Shown here one piece after another: positions 1 through 7,115 of a DNA stretch of 13,718 bases (positions are counted from its first letter, which is position 1; every line of letters starts with the position of its first letter). A program made the position numbers and the translations under genes. The stretch covers positions 1-13,718 of the forward strand of contig JALSHN010000295.1 of NCBI GenBank assembly GCA_026982215.1, written 5' to 3'. The stretch comes from Gammaproteobacteria bacterium. Lineage in GTDB: Bacteria > Pseudomonadota > Gammaproteobacteria > S012-40. The notes below the pieces were generated by a model. That model worked only from the letters and a program-made list of their open reading frames with translations, did not search any database and was not told the DNA's origin.

Positions 1-361
1 TAATGGTTTCCTCGACCCCTTCTCGCCTTTGGATCCCGAGGACGCCGCTCATGTGGAGTCGCTGCTGGCGGATACCTATCGGCAGTTCGTGGAGGCGGTG
101 AAGGCCGGGCGCGGGGAGCGCCTGTCCCAGGAGGTGGATCTGTTCAATGGCTGGGTGTGGACCGGTCGTCAGGCCAAGGAGCTGGGTTTGGTGGACGGTC
201 TGGCCAGTGTCGGCGAGGTGGCGCGTGAGGTGGTCGGGGTGGAACGGGTGGTGGATTTCACCCGTCGCGAGAGCTATCTGGATCGTTTGGCGCGCCGCCT
301 GGGTGGGGCAGTGGCCGAGCGCCTCGCCAGCGAGCTGTTCTATCTGAACGGTCTCAGATGA
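1..361 (+). CDS. sppA: Signal peptide peptidase SppA, S49 family (3' end only)
   Basis: The gene enters from the left edge; the first complete codon is at position 2 and 119 residues precede the TGA at 359-361. The visible part is the C-terminal end of an S49 serine peptidase. It shows the motif WTGRQAKELGLVDGL, matching the conserved 'G..A...GLVD' segment that closes the catalytic fold. Before it lie a DPFSPLDPED stretch and a helix ending in GRGERL. The tail (VVDFTRRESYLDRLARRLGG, ending YLNGLR) resembles the short, roughly 36-kDa SppA of pseudomonads rather than the long E. coli form. These enzymes are inner-membrane proteases that cut up remnant signal peptides. The membrane anchor and the Ser/Lys catalytic residues lie outside the window. 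The TTG at 29 is an internal codon, not the start. The gene converges on yceF and overlaps its last 8 bases. Confidence 0.9.
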   Translation, partial: NGFLDPFSPLDPEDAAHVESLLADTYRQFVEAVKAGRGERLSQEVDLFNGWVWTGRQAKELGLVDGLASVGEVAREVVGVERVVDFTRRESYLDRLARRLGGAVAERLASELFYLNGLR

Positions 362-938
362 CCGGGTGGCCCGCGGCCTCCAGCATCTGGCTGAGCCGGA
401 TCAGTGGCAGGCCCATCAGGGCGCTGGGATCTTGGCCCTCCATGCGTTGACACAGGGCGATCCCCAACCCCTCGGATTTGAACGCGCCAGCGCAGTCCAA
501 GGCGGGTTCGCGTTGCAGGTAGGCGCGGATGGTGCTTTCGCTCAATTCCCGGAAAGTGACGTAGAAGGGGATGCGGTCCCGCCACAGGGCACCGGTGGCA
601 CTGTCCAGCAGGACGATCCCGGTGTGGAATACCACCGTGCGGCCGCTGAGACGACGCAGTTGTGCCTCTGCTCGTGCCGCATCCCCGGGTTTCCCGAGAA
701 TTTCCCCTTCGATGCTGGCCACTTGGTCGGAGCCGATGATGAGCGCCCGGGGATGCCGCGGGGCCACGGAGCGGGCCTTGGCCTCCGCCAGCCGCATCAC
801 CAGGGTCTCTGCCGCTTCGCCGGGGCAGGGGGTCTCGTCGGTCTCGGGGGCGGTGGCGGTGAAATCGATCTGCAGCCGGGCGAGCAGCTCTTTCCGGTAG
901 GGAGAGGTGGAAGCGAGGATCAACGGACGGTCGTTCAT
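354..938 (-). CDS. yceF: Maf-family nucleotide pyrophosphatase, YceF subtype (probable m7GTP pyrophosphatase)
   Basis: A complete 194-residue Maf/HAM1-fold protein, the family's usual size. Visible motifs are the N-terminal phosphate-binding LILASTSPYR (residues 6-15), DET at 34-36, GSDQV around the catalytic Asp71, the GKP loop at 82-84, and CAGAFKSEG (149-157). The C-terminal block, EGQDPSALMGLPLI, is the YceF signature; the YhdE (dTTP/UTP) paralogue has a different sequence here. The E. coli YceF clade hydrolyses 7-methyl-GTP, so this house-cleaning activity is inferred by subtype. Its ATG overlaps the stop of pycB in an ATGA tetranucleotide and only a weak Shine-Dalgarno is visible, so translation is probably coupled to pycB. 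In E. coli yceF lies next to and divergent from yceD; here two pyruvate carboxylase genes stand between them. Its stop lies inside the end of sppA. Confidence 0.93.
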   Translation of the reverse strand: MNDRPLILASTSPYRKELLARLQIDFTATAPETDETPCPGEAAETLVMRLAEAKARSVAPRHPRALIIGSDQVASIEGEILGKPGDAARAEAQLRRLSGRTVVFHTGIVLLDSATGALWRDRIPFYVTFRELSESTIRAYLQREPALDCAGAFKSEGLGIALCQRMEGQDPSALMGLPLIRLSQMLEAAGHPVI

Positions 939-2776
939 TGCTCGATGTGGACCAGGGTCTCGTCAGGGTTGACTCGGGCGCCTTTCTCGACATGGATGGC
1001 GGTGACCGTGCCGGAGATGGGGGCGCGGATCTCGGTCTCCATTTTCATCGCCTCGGCGATGAGCAGGGGGGCGCCGGCCTCGACGTGCTCGCCTTCTTTT
1101 ACCAGGACCTCCACCACCGTGCCGGGCATGGTGGTGGTGACGTCCCCCGGTGAACTGGCCCGGGGGCGGGTGCTGTCGGCGCTGTCGCCACGGGGGCTGG
1201 AGAGCAGGCCGGCCGGGCCGCCGGGGGTTACCTCCACTTCGGCCAGGGTCTCCACCAAGATCTCTTCGGGGACGCCGTCCACCAGGAGATAGAAGGGGCG
1301 TTGTGCCTGGTGACGGTGGCCGGTGCCGGTGATGTGGATGTGATAGGTCTCACCGTGGAGGGTGACCTTGAATTCGGTGGGGGCCGGGCCGCAGATTTGG
1401 GTCTCTTCGTCAGGCGGGGGTTCCAGGGGCTCGGGTTGCAGCTTGCCAGTGGCCCGTTGTTCGAGGAATTCCCGGCCGATATCGGGGAACATGGCGAAGG
1501 TGAGTACGTCTTCCTCGCTGGCGGCCAATGCGCCGATCTCTTCACGCAGGGCCTCGAGTTCGGGCTGCAGGTGATTGGCCGGGCGGTCGTCGATGAGCGG
1601 TTCGTCATCGATGGCGGTACGGCGCAGTTCTTCGTTCACCGCCCCCGGCGGGCGTCCATACCACCCACGCAGGTATTGGCGCACCTCGTTGGTGATGCTC
1701 TGGTAGCGCTGGCCGGTGAGGACGTTGAGTACCGCCTGAGTGCCGACGATCTGGGAGGTGGGGGTGACCAGGGGGGGGTAGCCGAGGTCGGCCCGTACCC
1801 GGGGGATCTCCGCCAGGACTTCCTCGATGCGGTTCAACGCGCCTTGCTCTCGGAGCTGGTGGGTGAGGTTGGAAATCATGCCGCCGGGGACCTGATTCAC
1901 TTGGACCCGGGTGTCCAGTCCAGTGAATTCGCTCTCGAACCGGCGGTATTTCTCGCGCACGCTCTTGAAATAGAAGCCGATTTCTTGCAGCAACTCCAAG
2001 TCCAGACCAGTGTCGTAGGGGGTGTCACGCAGGGCGGCCACCATGCTCTCGGTGGCGGGATGGCTGGCGCCGCCGGCGAAGGCGGAGATGGCGGTGTCGA
2101 TGTGCTGGCAGCCGTTTTCCACCGCCTTGAACTGACAGATGGCCGCCAGGCCGGAGGTGGCGTGGGTGTGGAGATGGATCGGGATGGTGAGTTCGCTCGC
2201 CAGCGCGGCCACCAGCTTTTCGGCTGCGGCGGGGGTGAGCAGTCCGGCCATGTCCTTGATGGCCACTGAATCGCAGCCCATGGCCTCCAGTTCGCGGCCC
2301 TGGGCGAGGAAGCCATCGAGATCGTGCACCGGGGAGGTGGTGTAACAGATGGTACCCTGGGCATGGCGTCCGCTGCGCTTCACTGCCGCTACCGCGGTCT
2401 CCAGATTGCGCAGGTCGTTGAGGGCGTCGAAGATGCGAAAGACGTCGATGCCATTTTCCGCCGCCCTGGCGACGAAGGCTTCCACCACGTCGTCGGCGTA
2501 GTGCCGGTAGCCGAGCAGGTTCTGGCCACGCAGCAGCATCTGCAGCCTCGTGTTGGGCAGGGCCTTGCGCAGTTTGCGTAATCGCTCCCAGGGGTCTTCC
2601 TTGAGGAAACGCAGGCAGGCATCGAAGGTGGCTCCGCCCCAGACTTCCAGGGACCAGTAACCCACTTGGTCCAATTTGGGACAGATGGGGAGCATGTCTT
2701 CGGTGCGCAGACGGGTGGCAATGAGGGATTGCTGGCCGTCGCGCAATACGGTTTCGGTGACATGAACCTTGGGCAT
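935..2776 (-). CDS. pycB: Pyruvate carboxylase subunit B (carboxyltransferase plus biotin carrier; OadA-like)
   Basis: 613 residues in the order DRE-TIM carboxyltransferase barrel (about 1-270), conserved carboxylase/PYC_OADA domain (about 280-480), a Pro/Ser-rich linker (about 518-545) and a biotinyl domain (about 546-613). The barrel opens with TETVLRDGQQS (Asp13 metal ligand), carries the likely carboxylated Lys174 in VAIKDMAGLL, and has the metal-binding His pair in HLHTHATSG (His203/His205). Biotinylation is expected on Lys578 in EAMKMET, 35 residues from the C-terminus as is typical. The family includes the alpha subunit of the Na+-pumping oxaloacetate decarboxylase. No oadB or oadG is present, and a biotin carboxylase gene lies 12 bp upstream, so the two-subunit pyruvate carboxylase (pyruvate + HCO3- + ATP to oxaloacetate) is the better reading. 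AAGGAA eight bases before the ATG is a good ribosome binding site. The stop overlaps the yceF start by 4 bp. A C8 run lies in its coding strand at 1771-1778. Confidence 0.9.
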   Translation of the reverse strand: MPKVHVTETVLRDGQQSLIATRLRTEDMLPICPKLDQVGYWSLEVWGGATFDACLRFLKEDPWERLRKLRKALPNTRLQMLLRGQNLLGYRHYADDVVEAFVARAAENGIDVFRIFDALNDLRNLETAVAAVKRSGRHAQGTICYTTSPVHDLDGFLAQGRELEAMGCDSVAIKDMAGLLTPAAAEKLVAALASELTIPIHLHTHATSGLAAICQFKAVENGCQHIDTAISAFAGGASHPATESMVAALRDTPYDTGLDLELLQEIGFYFKSVREKYRRFESEFTGLDTRVQVNQVPGGMISNLTHQLREQGALNRIEEVLAEIPRVRADLGYPPLVTPTSQIVGTQAVLNVLTGQRYQSITNEVRQYLRGWYGRPPGAVNEELRRTAIDDEPLIDDRPANHLQPELEALREEIGALAASEEDVLTFAMFPDIGREFLEQRATGKLQPEPLEPPPDEETQICGPAPTEFKVTLHGETYHIHITGTGHRHQAQRPFYLLVDGVPEEILVETLAEVEVTPGGPAGLLSSPRGDSADSTRPRASSPGDVTTTMPGTVVEVLVKEGEHVEAGAPLLIAEAMKMETEIRAPISGTVTAIHVEKGARVNPDETLVHIEQ

Positions 2777-2788
2777 GGTCGTTCCTTG

Positions 2789-4207
2789 TTACAAACGCTG
2801 GTGGGCGGCGATGGCAGCGGCGATGGCGGCCGCCAGGTCTCGGGGCGGGCGCCGGGTGGAGTAGTCCACCAGCTCCGGGTGGCGTTCCACGAAGCCGGTG
2901 TCGATGCGTCCGGCGCGGAAATCCGCGTTCTTGAGGATCTCCAGATGGTAGGGAATGGTGGTGCGCACCCCGTCCACGGTGAGGTCTTGCAAGGCGCGGC
3001 GCGCCCGGCGCAACAACGCTTCCCATTCCAGGGCCCAGACGATGAGTTTGACGCACATGGAATCGTAGTCGGGGGGGATGACGTAGCCGGTGTAGATGGC
3101 TGAATCGGTGCGGGTGCCGGGGCCGCCGGGGGCGAAATAGCGGGTGATGCGCCCCAGGTGGGGCAGGAAGTCGTTCTTGGGGTCTTCGGCGTTGATGCGA
3201 AATTCCATCGCATAGCCGCGTTTGCCGACCTGGTCTTGGGTGAATGCCAGCGGTTCTCCCTGGGCGATGCGGATCTGTTCGGCGACGATGTCCACCCCGG
3301 TGATGGCCTCGGTGACGGGATGTTCCACCTGAAGACGGGTGTTCATCTCCATGAAATAGAAGCGTCCCTGGTCATCGAGAAGGAATTCCACCGTGCCGGC
3401 ATTGTGATAGCCCACCGCCCGAGCTGCCCGCACGGCATGGTCACAGACCTCGCGTCGTTGTGCCTCGCTCAGCTGGGGGGAGGGGGCGATCTCCACCAGC
3501 TTTTGGTGACGACGTTGCAGGGAGCAGTCACGCTCGAAGAGGTGGATGACTTCGCCGTGGTGGTCGGCGAGGATCTGGACCTCGATGTGGCGGGGGTCGA
3601 CGATGCACTTTTCCAAGAACACCTCGGCGCGGCCGAAGGCCTTTTCCGCCTCGGAGACCACGCGGGGGAAAGCCTGTCGCAGGGCGTCGGGATCGTCGCA
3701 GCGGCGGATGCCGCGCCCCCCGCCCCCGGAGGTGGCTTTGAGCATCACCGGATAGCCCACTTCTTCGGCCACTGCCAATGCCTCATCCACGTCGGCCAGG
3801 TTGCCCTCGGAGCCCGGGACCACCGGGATACCGGCCGCAATCATCGCCTCGCGGGCGGCGGTCTTGTCTCCCATGCGGGCGATCACCTCGGACGAGGGAC
3901 CGATGAAGGTGATGCCGCGTTCGGCGCAGACGCGGGCAAAATCGGGATTCTCGGAGAGAAAGCCATAACCGGGATGGATGGCGTCGCAACCGGTGGCCAC
4001 CGCCAGATTGACGATGCGATGGATGTTGAGATAGCCGGCGATGGAGTCGGGGCCGATGTGGTAGGCTTCGTCGGCCTTCTTGACGTGCAGGGCGTGGCGA
4101 TCGGCTTCGGTATAGATGGCCACTGAGGTGATGCCCAGTTCGGCGCAGGCACGCACGATGCGCACGGCGATCTCGCCACGGTTGGCGATGAGGATCTTGC
4201 GGATCAT
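2789..4207 (-). CDS. pycA: Pyruvate carboxylase subunit A (biotin carboxylase)
   Basis: A 472-residue ATP-grasp biotin carboxylase starting MIRKILIANRGEIAVRIVRA, the standard N-terminus of AccC/PycA. The same frame stays open back to an ATG at 4336, but those 43 extra residues do not resemble the family and would cover the divergent promoter region, so the ATG at 4207 is chosen. Visible motifs are IHPGYGFLSEN (about 77-87), ATP-binding Lys115 and Lys157, the glycine-rich loop GGGGRG (161-166), RRHQK with Lys236, and the metal/bicarbonate block around Glu274, Glu287, MNTRLQVEH and Glu295. It carboxylates biotin on the partner subunit using ATP and bicarbonate. It could be mistaken for the acetyl-CoA carboxylase subunit AccC (about 449 residues). 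The adjacent pycB, the longer C-terminus (Ala-rich helix) and the absence of accB argue for PycA. The Shine-Dalgarno is weak. Confidence 0.88.
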   Translation of the reverse strand: MIRKILIANRGEIAVRIVRACAELGITSVAIYTEADRHALHVKKADEAYHIGPDSIAGYLNIHRIVNLAVATGCDAIHPGYGFLSENPDFARVCAERGITFIGPSSEVIARMGDKTAAREAMIAAGIPVVPGSEGNLADVDEALAVAEEVGYPVMLKATSGGGGRGIRRCDDPDALRQAFPRVVSEAEKAFGRAEVFLEKCIVDPRHIEVQILADHHGEVIHLFERDCSLQRRHQKLVEIAPSPQLSEAQRREVCDHAVRAARAVGYHNAGTVEFLLDDQGRFYFMEMNTRLQVEHPVTEAITGVDIVAEQIRIAQGEPLAFTQDQVGKRGYAMEFRINAEDPKNDFLPHLGRITRYFAPGGPGTRTDSAIYTGYVIPPDYDSMCVKLIVWALEWEALLRRARRALQDLTVDGVRTTIPYHLEILKNADFRAGRIDTGFVERHPELVDYSTRRPPRDLAAAIAAAIAAHQRL

Positions 4208-4233
4208 GAGCAGCTCGAGTTTGGTCCGTGGCC

Positions 4234-4263
4234 ATGTTTCCCCGCACGGCAGGGGAATGTCAA
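4234..4263 (-). promoter_or_regulatory. Candidate sigma-70 promoter for pycA-pycB-yceF
   Basis: On the minus strand a perfect -35 TTGACA (4263-4258) is followed, after 18 bases, by AAACAT (4239-4234), a poor -10 that keeps only the key A2 and T6 plus one more match. Predicted transcription start is near 4227, about 20 bases before the pycA ATG. A 6-bp inverted repeat, TTCCCC (4238-4243) and GGGGAA (4252-4257) with an 8-base gap, fills the spacer and touches the -10. It is a possible operator, but short enough to be chance. Judged by eye only. Confidence 0.35.
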
Positions 4264-4307
4264 GCAGAGCCGGCGTGGCCCGGCCTGGTGGCGGATGCGC
4301 CCCGATT

Positions 4308-4336
4308 TTGACAGGCCACAACGGCGTGACTATCAT
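4308..4336 (+). promoter_or_regulatory. Near-consensus sigma-70 promoter for the yceD-rpmF-plsX-fab operon
   Basis: TTGACA at 4308-4313 (6/6) and TATCAT at 4331-4336 (5/6) are separated by the ideal 17 bases. It is the best promoter match I found in the window. It stands directly before yceD, the first plus-strand gene of the cluster. Normal discriminator lengths put the start at 4342-4345, leaving at most about 4 untranslated bases before the ATG at 4346. Its position argues that it drives yceD, rpmF and the downstream fatty acid genes. Confidence 0.75.
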
Positions 4337-4345
4337 TGCCGCCCA

Positions 4346-4873
4346 ATGTCACAGTCCTTGCCCACGTTCATCGAACCGCTGCGTTTCGCCGAGACGCGCA
4401 GGGAGCTGAGCGGGACGCTCGGGCTGGACCGAATGGATCGCCTCGCCGAATCCCTCTACGACGGGGAGGGCGAGGTGGTTTTGTCGTTGTCTTTCGACCG
4501 GGACCGGCAGGGCATCCCCTATGCCGAGGCGGTGATCGAGGCTCGATTGCGCCTCACCTGTCAGCGCTGCCTCGGCCCATGGGAGACCCGGGTCCTCCGC
4601 GAGGTGAGACTGGCCTTCACCCGCCATGAGGCCGATGTCCAGCGGTTGGCTGAGTATGGCTACGAGCCGGTGGTGATGGCGCGTCAGCAGTTGCTGTTGC
4701 GCGAGATGGTGGAAGATGAGTTGCTGCTCGCCCTCCCCATGATCCCCCGGCATCCGGTGGAGTGCCGCCCGAAGCCGCCCGAGGCCGAAGAGGCAGGCAC
4801 GCCACGGCGGAGCAATCCTTTCGCCATTCTCGCCCGGTTGAAAGACGGCGGTTCCGAGCCATCTGAACCATAG
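4346..4873 (+). CDS. yceD: YceD, DUF177 family 23S rRNA accumulation protein
   Basis: 175 residues, close to the 173 of E. coli YceD. Recognisable elements are [19 protein letters not shown] at the N-terminus, the Cys pair in [11 protein letters not shown] (Cys72/Cys75), the helix [18 protein letters not shown] (119-136) and the C-terminal [11 protein letters not shown] (156-166). All line up with E. coli YceD as I recall it. The family is linked to 23S rRNA accumulation or processing, and is almost always encoded just before rpmF as here; the biochemical mechanism is not settled. The frame extends upstream to 4295, but the family match begins at the ATG at 4346, and the earlier codons cover the -35/-10 promoter. 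No Shine-Dalgarno precedes the chosen ATG, which fits a leaderless or near-leaderless message. It ends 20 bp before rpmF. Confidence 0.92.
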   Translation: MSQSLPTFIEPLRFAETRRELSGTLGLDRMDRLAESLYDGEGEVVLSLSFDRDRQGIPYAEAVIEARLRLTCQRCLGPWETRVLREVRLAFTRHEADVQRLAEYGYEPVVMARQQLLLREMVEDELLLALPMIPRHPVECRPKPPEAEEAGTPRRSNPFAILARLKDGGSEPSEP

Positions 4874-4893
4874 ATTTAGGAGCCCGACCGGAA

Positions 4894-5088
4894 ATGGCCG
4901 TTCAACAGAATCGCAAGACCCGTTCCAAACGCGGCATGCGCCGCTCTCACGATGCCCTCAAGGCCCCCACGCTGTCGGTGGATCCGGTCTCCGGCGAGAC
5001 ACACTTGCGCCATCACGTCACCCCCGACGGTTATTACCGTGGCAAGAAGGTGATCGATCTCGATCGCACCGAAGACCAGGAAGAGTGA
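4894..5088 (+). CDS. rpmF: 50S ribosomal protein L32
   Basis: 64 residues, starting [20 protein letters not shown] and continuing with [16 protein letters not shown]; nearly identical to E. coli L32 over the first 54 residues. There are no cysteines, so this is the zinc-independent (C-minus) form. The protein binds 23S rRNA in the large subunit. It is longer than the 57-residue E. coli protein because of an acidic tail, roughly [15 protein letters not shown] at 4878-4882 lies 11 bases before the ATG, a slightly long but usable spacing. It sits between yceD and plsX, 4 bp before the latter, in the classical yceD-rpmF-plsX arrangement that couples a ribosomal protein to the start of the lipid genes. 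Confidence 0.97.
   Translation: MAVQQNRKTRSKRGMRRSHDALKAPTLSVDPVSGETHLRHHVTPDGYYRGKKVIDLDRTEDQEE
5078..5085 (+). promoter_or_regulatory. Ribosome binding site that fixes the TTG start of plsX
   Basis: AGGAAGAG, inside the last codons of rpmF, ends 7 bases before the TTG at 5093. With no in-frame ATG before the conserved ALDAMGGD block, it supports TTG as the initiation codon. Confidence 0.65.
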
Positions 5089-5092
5089 CGCC

Positions 5093-6115
5093 TTGAGTCT
5101 TGCCATCGCACTGGACGCGATGGGCGGTGATCACGGCCCGGCCGTGGTCGTTCCCGCCGCCCTGGCCGCGCTCCGCCGTCATCCCGCGCTGTCGCTGATT
5201 CTGGTGGGCGATGAGGCGCGTTTGCGCGAGGTGCTTTCCCAACGGGGGGCGGCAGAAGGCGCGCGGCTGCGGATCCACCACGCCTCGCAGCAGGTGGAGA
5301 TGGACGAGCTGCCTTCCCAGGCCCTGCGCTACAAGAAAGACTCGTCCATGAGGGTGGCGGTGGAACTGGTCAAGCGGGGGGAGGCCGGGGCCTGTGTCTC
5401 GGCGGGGAACACCGGGGCCTTGATGGCCACGGCGCGTTACGTCCTGAAGACCCTGCCCGGCATCGACCGTCCGGCCATCTGTACTGTCTTGCCCACCCAG
5501 CGTGGCCATTGTCATGTGTTGGATCTGGGCGCCAACGTCGATTCCTCGCCCGACAATCTCTTTCAGTTTGCGGTGATGGGCTCGGTACTGGCCGAGGCGG
5601 TGGACAATATTCCCAGTCCTTCGGTGGGATTGCTCAACATCGGCGAGGAAGAGATCAAGGGCAACGAAAAGGTGAAGGGCGCTGCCGAACGCCTCGCTCA
5701 CAGCGATCTCAACTACATTGGTTTCGTGGAGGGTGACGACATCTTCGCCGGCAAGGTGGACGTGGTGGTGTGCGACGGTTTCGAGGGTAACGTGGCCCTC
5801 AAGGCCAGCGAGGGTGTCGCCAAGATGATCGCCCATTTTCTGCGCCAGTCCTTCCGCTCTTCCTGGTATGGACGGCTGGCTTACATGGTGGCGGCGCCGG
5901 TATTGCGGCGTTTCAAACAGCGCATCGATCCCCGCCTCTACAACGGCGCCTCGCTGGTGGGTCTGCGGGGCATCGTGGTGAAGAGCCACGGGGGGGCCGA
6001 TGAACTGGCTTTTGCCAATGCCATCTCGGTGGCGGTCACCGAGGTGGAGAAACAAGTCCCTCAACGCATTCGTGAGCGCCTCGCCGAGCAGCTGGCGCAG
6101 AGGCAGGCAGTGTGA
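5093..6115 (+). CDS. plsX: Phosphate acyltransferase PlsX
   Basis: 340 residues. It makes acyl-phosphate from acyl-ACP and phosphate, the first step of the PlsX/PlsY route to phosphatidic acid, acting as a peripheral membrane enzyme. The N-terminal [25 protein letters not shown] (about 102-112), [48 protein letters not shown] and [16 protein letters not shown] are all family blocks. The start is TTG at 5093, giving [13 protein letters not shown], and is supported by AGGAAGAG upstream. The only close ATG would fall within the conserved block. The gene begins 4 bp after rpmF, and its TGA overlaps the GTG of fabH in GTGA. A G7 run lies at 5990-5996. Confidence 0.95.
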   Translation: MSLAIALDAMGGDHGPAVVVPAALAALRRHPALSLILVGDEARLREVLSQRGAAEGARLRIHHASQQVEMDELPSQALRYKKDSSMRVAVELVKRGEAGACVSAGNTGALMATARYVLKTLPGIDRPAICTVLPTQRGHCHVLDLGANVDSSPDNLFQFAVMGSVLAEAVDNIPSPSVGLLNIGEEEIKGNEKVKGAAERLAHSDLNYIGFVEGDDIFAGKVDVVVCDGFEGNVALKASEGVAKMIAHFLRQSFRSSWYGRLAYMVAAPVLRRFKQRIDPRLYNGASLVGLRGIVVKSHGGADELAFANAISVAVTEVEKQVPQRIRERLAEQLAQRQAV

Positions 6116-7074
6116 TCCATTCCCGTATTGCCGGCACCGGCAGTTATCTCCCCGAGCGCGTCCTCACCAATGCCGATCTGGAGCGGATGGTGGACACCTC
6201 CGATCAATGGATCGTCGAGCGCACCGGCATCCGCCGGCGCCATCTGGCCGCCGAAGGACAATCCACTTGCGACTTGGCCGAACAGGCGGCGCGTCGAGCC
6301 TTGGAGGCTGCCGGAGTCACGGCAGCCGACATCGATCTGGTGATCGTCGCCACCACCACCCCGGATCGGGTCTTCCCCAGCACCGCCTGTCTGTTGCAGG
6401 AGCGCCTGGAGATTCACGGCTGTCCGGCCTTCGACGTGCAAGCGGTGTGTACCGGTTTCGTCTATGCCCTGGATGTGGCCCATCGTTTCATCCGCACCGG
6501 CGGTGCGCGGAGAGCCTTGGTGGTGGGCGCGGAGACCATGTCGCGTATTGTCGATTGGAGCGATCGCTCCACCTGCATCCTGTTCGGGGATGGGGCCGGC
6601 GCGGTGGTCCTGGAGGCCGCTGACGAAGCGGGAATCCTCTCCACCCACCTCCATGCCGACGGCAGTTACAAAGAACTCCTCACCACCGATGGCGGAGTCT
6701 CTGAGCCTCCCCCCGAGGGCGGGCAGCCGCATATCCGCATGAGTGGCAACGAGGTGTTCAAGATCGCGGTGAAGACCCTGGGTGCCATTGTCGACGAGAC
6801 CCTGGCGGCCAATGGGCTGGAACAGGGCGTGGTGGACTGGTTGGTGCCCCACCAGGCCAACATTCGCATCATCCAGGCCACGGCCCGGAAGCTGAAATTG
6901 CCGATGGAGCGGGTCATCGTCACCATCGAGGACCAAGGCAATACCTCGGCGGCCTCCATCCCCCTGGCCTTGGATACCGCCGTGCGTGACGGACGGATCC
7001 GTCGGGGGGAGACGTTGTTGCTCGAGGCCTTCGGCGGTGGTTTCACCTGGGGCTCCGCCTTGCTGGTGTATTGA
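6112..7074 (+). CDS. fabH: 3-oxoacyl-ACP synthase III (FabH)
   Basis: 320 residues, the usual length. It condenses acetyl-CoA with malonyl-ACP to start each fatty acid chain. The Cys-His-Asn triad is visible: Cys113 in [13 protein letters not shown], His247 in [11 protein letters not shown] and Asn277 in [10 protein letters not shown]. Other family blocks are TGIRRRH near the N-terminus (about 38-44), DGAGAVVL (160-167) and the C-terminal [16 protein letters not shown]. The GTG at 6112 overlaps the plsX stop by 4 bp, and the protein begins [14 protein letters not shown], in line with family N-termini. There is no clear Shine-Dalgarno of its own, so coupled translation is likely. A 41-bp gap separates it from fabD. 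Confidence 0.96.
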   Translation: MIHSRIAGTGSYLPERVLTNADLERMVDTSDQWIVERTGIRRRHLAAEGQSTCDLAEQAARRALEAAGVTAADIDLVIVATTTPDRVFPSTACLLQERLEIHGCPAFDVQAVCTGFVYALDVAHRFIRTGGARRALVVGAETMSRIVDWSDRSTCILFGDGAGAVVLEAADEAGILSTHLHADGSYKELLTTDGGVSEPPPEGGQPHIRMSGNEVFKIAVKTLGAIVDETLAANGLEQGVVDWLVPHQANIRIIQATARKLKLPMERVIVTIEDQGNTSAASIPLALDTAVRDGRIRRGETLLLEAFGGGFTWGSALLVY

Positions 7075-7115
7075 CCGATTTTTGAGCGACATATTGAGAA
7101 ATCAAGGGTAACTCC

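Noticed and set aside
935..2776. Reading pycB as the alpha subunit of a Na+-pumping oxaloacetate decarboxylase
   Set aside because: Neither oadB nor oadG is next to it, and a biotin carboxylase gene is, which fits two-subunit pyruvate carboxylase. The wider genome could still change this.
3158..4126. 322-codon plus-strand open frame inside pycA, and a similar one at 1301-2269 inside pycB
   Set aside because: Antisense shadows of strongly conserved biotin enzyme genes; the translations show no domain I recognise.
4208..4336. 43-codon N-terminal extension of pycA up to an ATG at 4336
   Set aside because: The extra residues do not resemble biotin carboxylases and would cover the divergent promoters; MIRKILIANRGE is the normal start.
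7071..7099. Possible fabD promoter (TTGACC at 7071-7076) across the fabH stop
   Set aside because: No acceptable -10 occurs at 16-18 bases; the best hexamer, TATTGA, is at 15 bases with only 3 of 6 matches.
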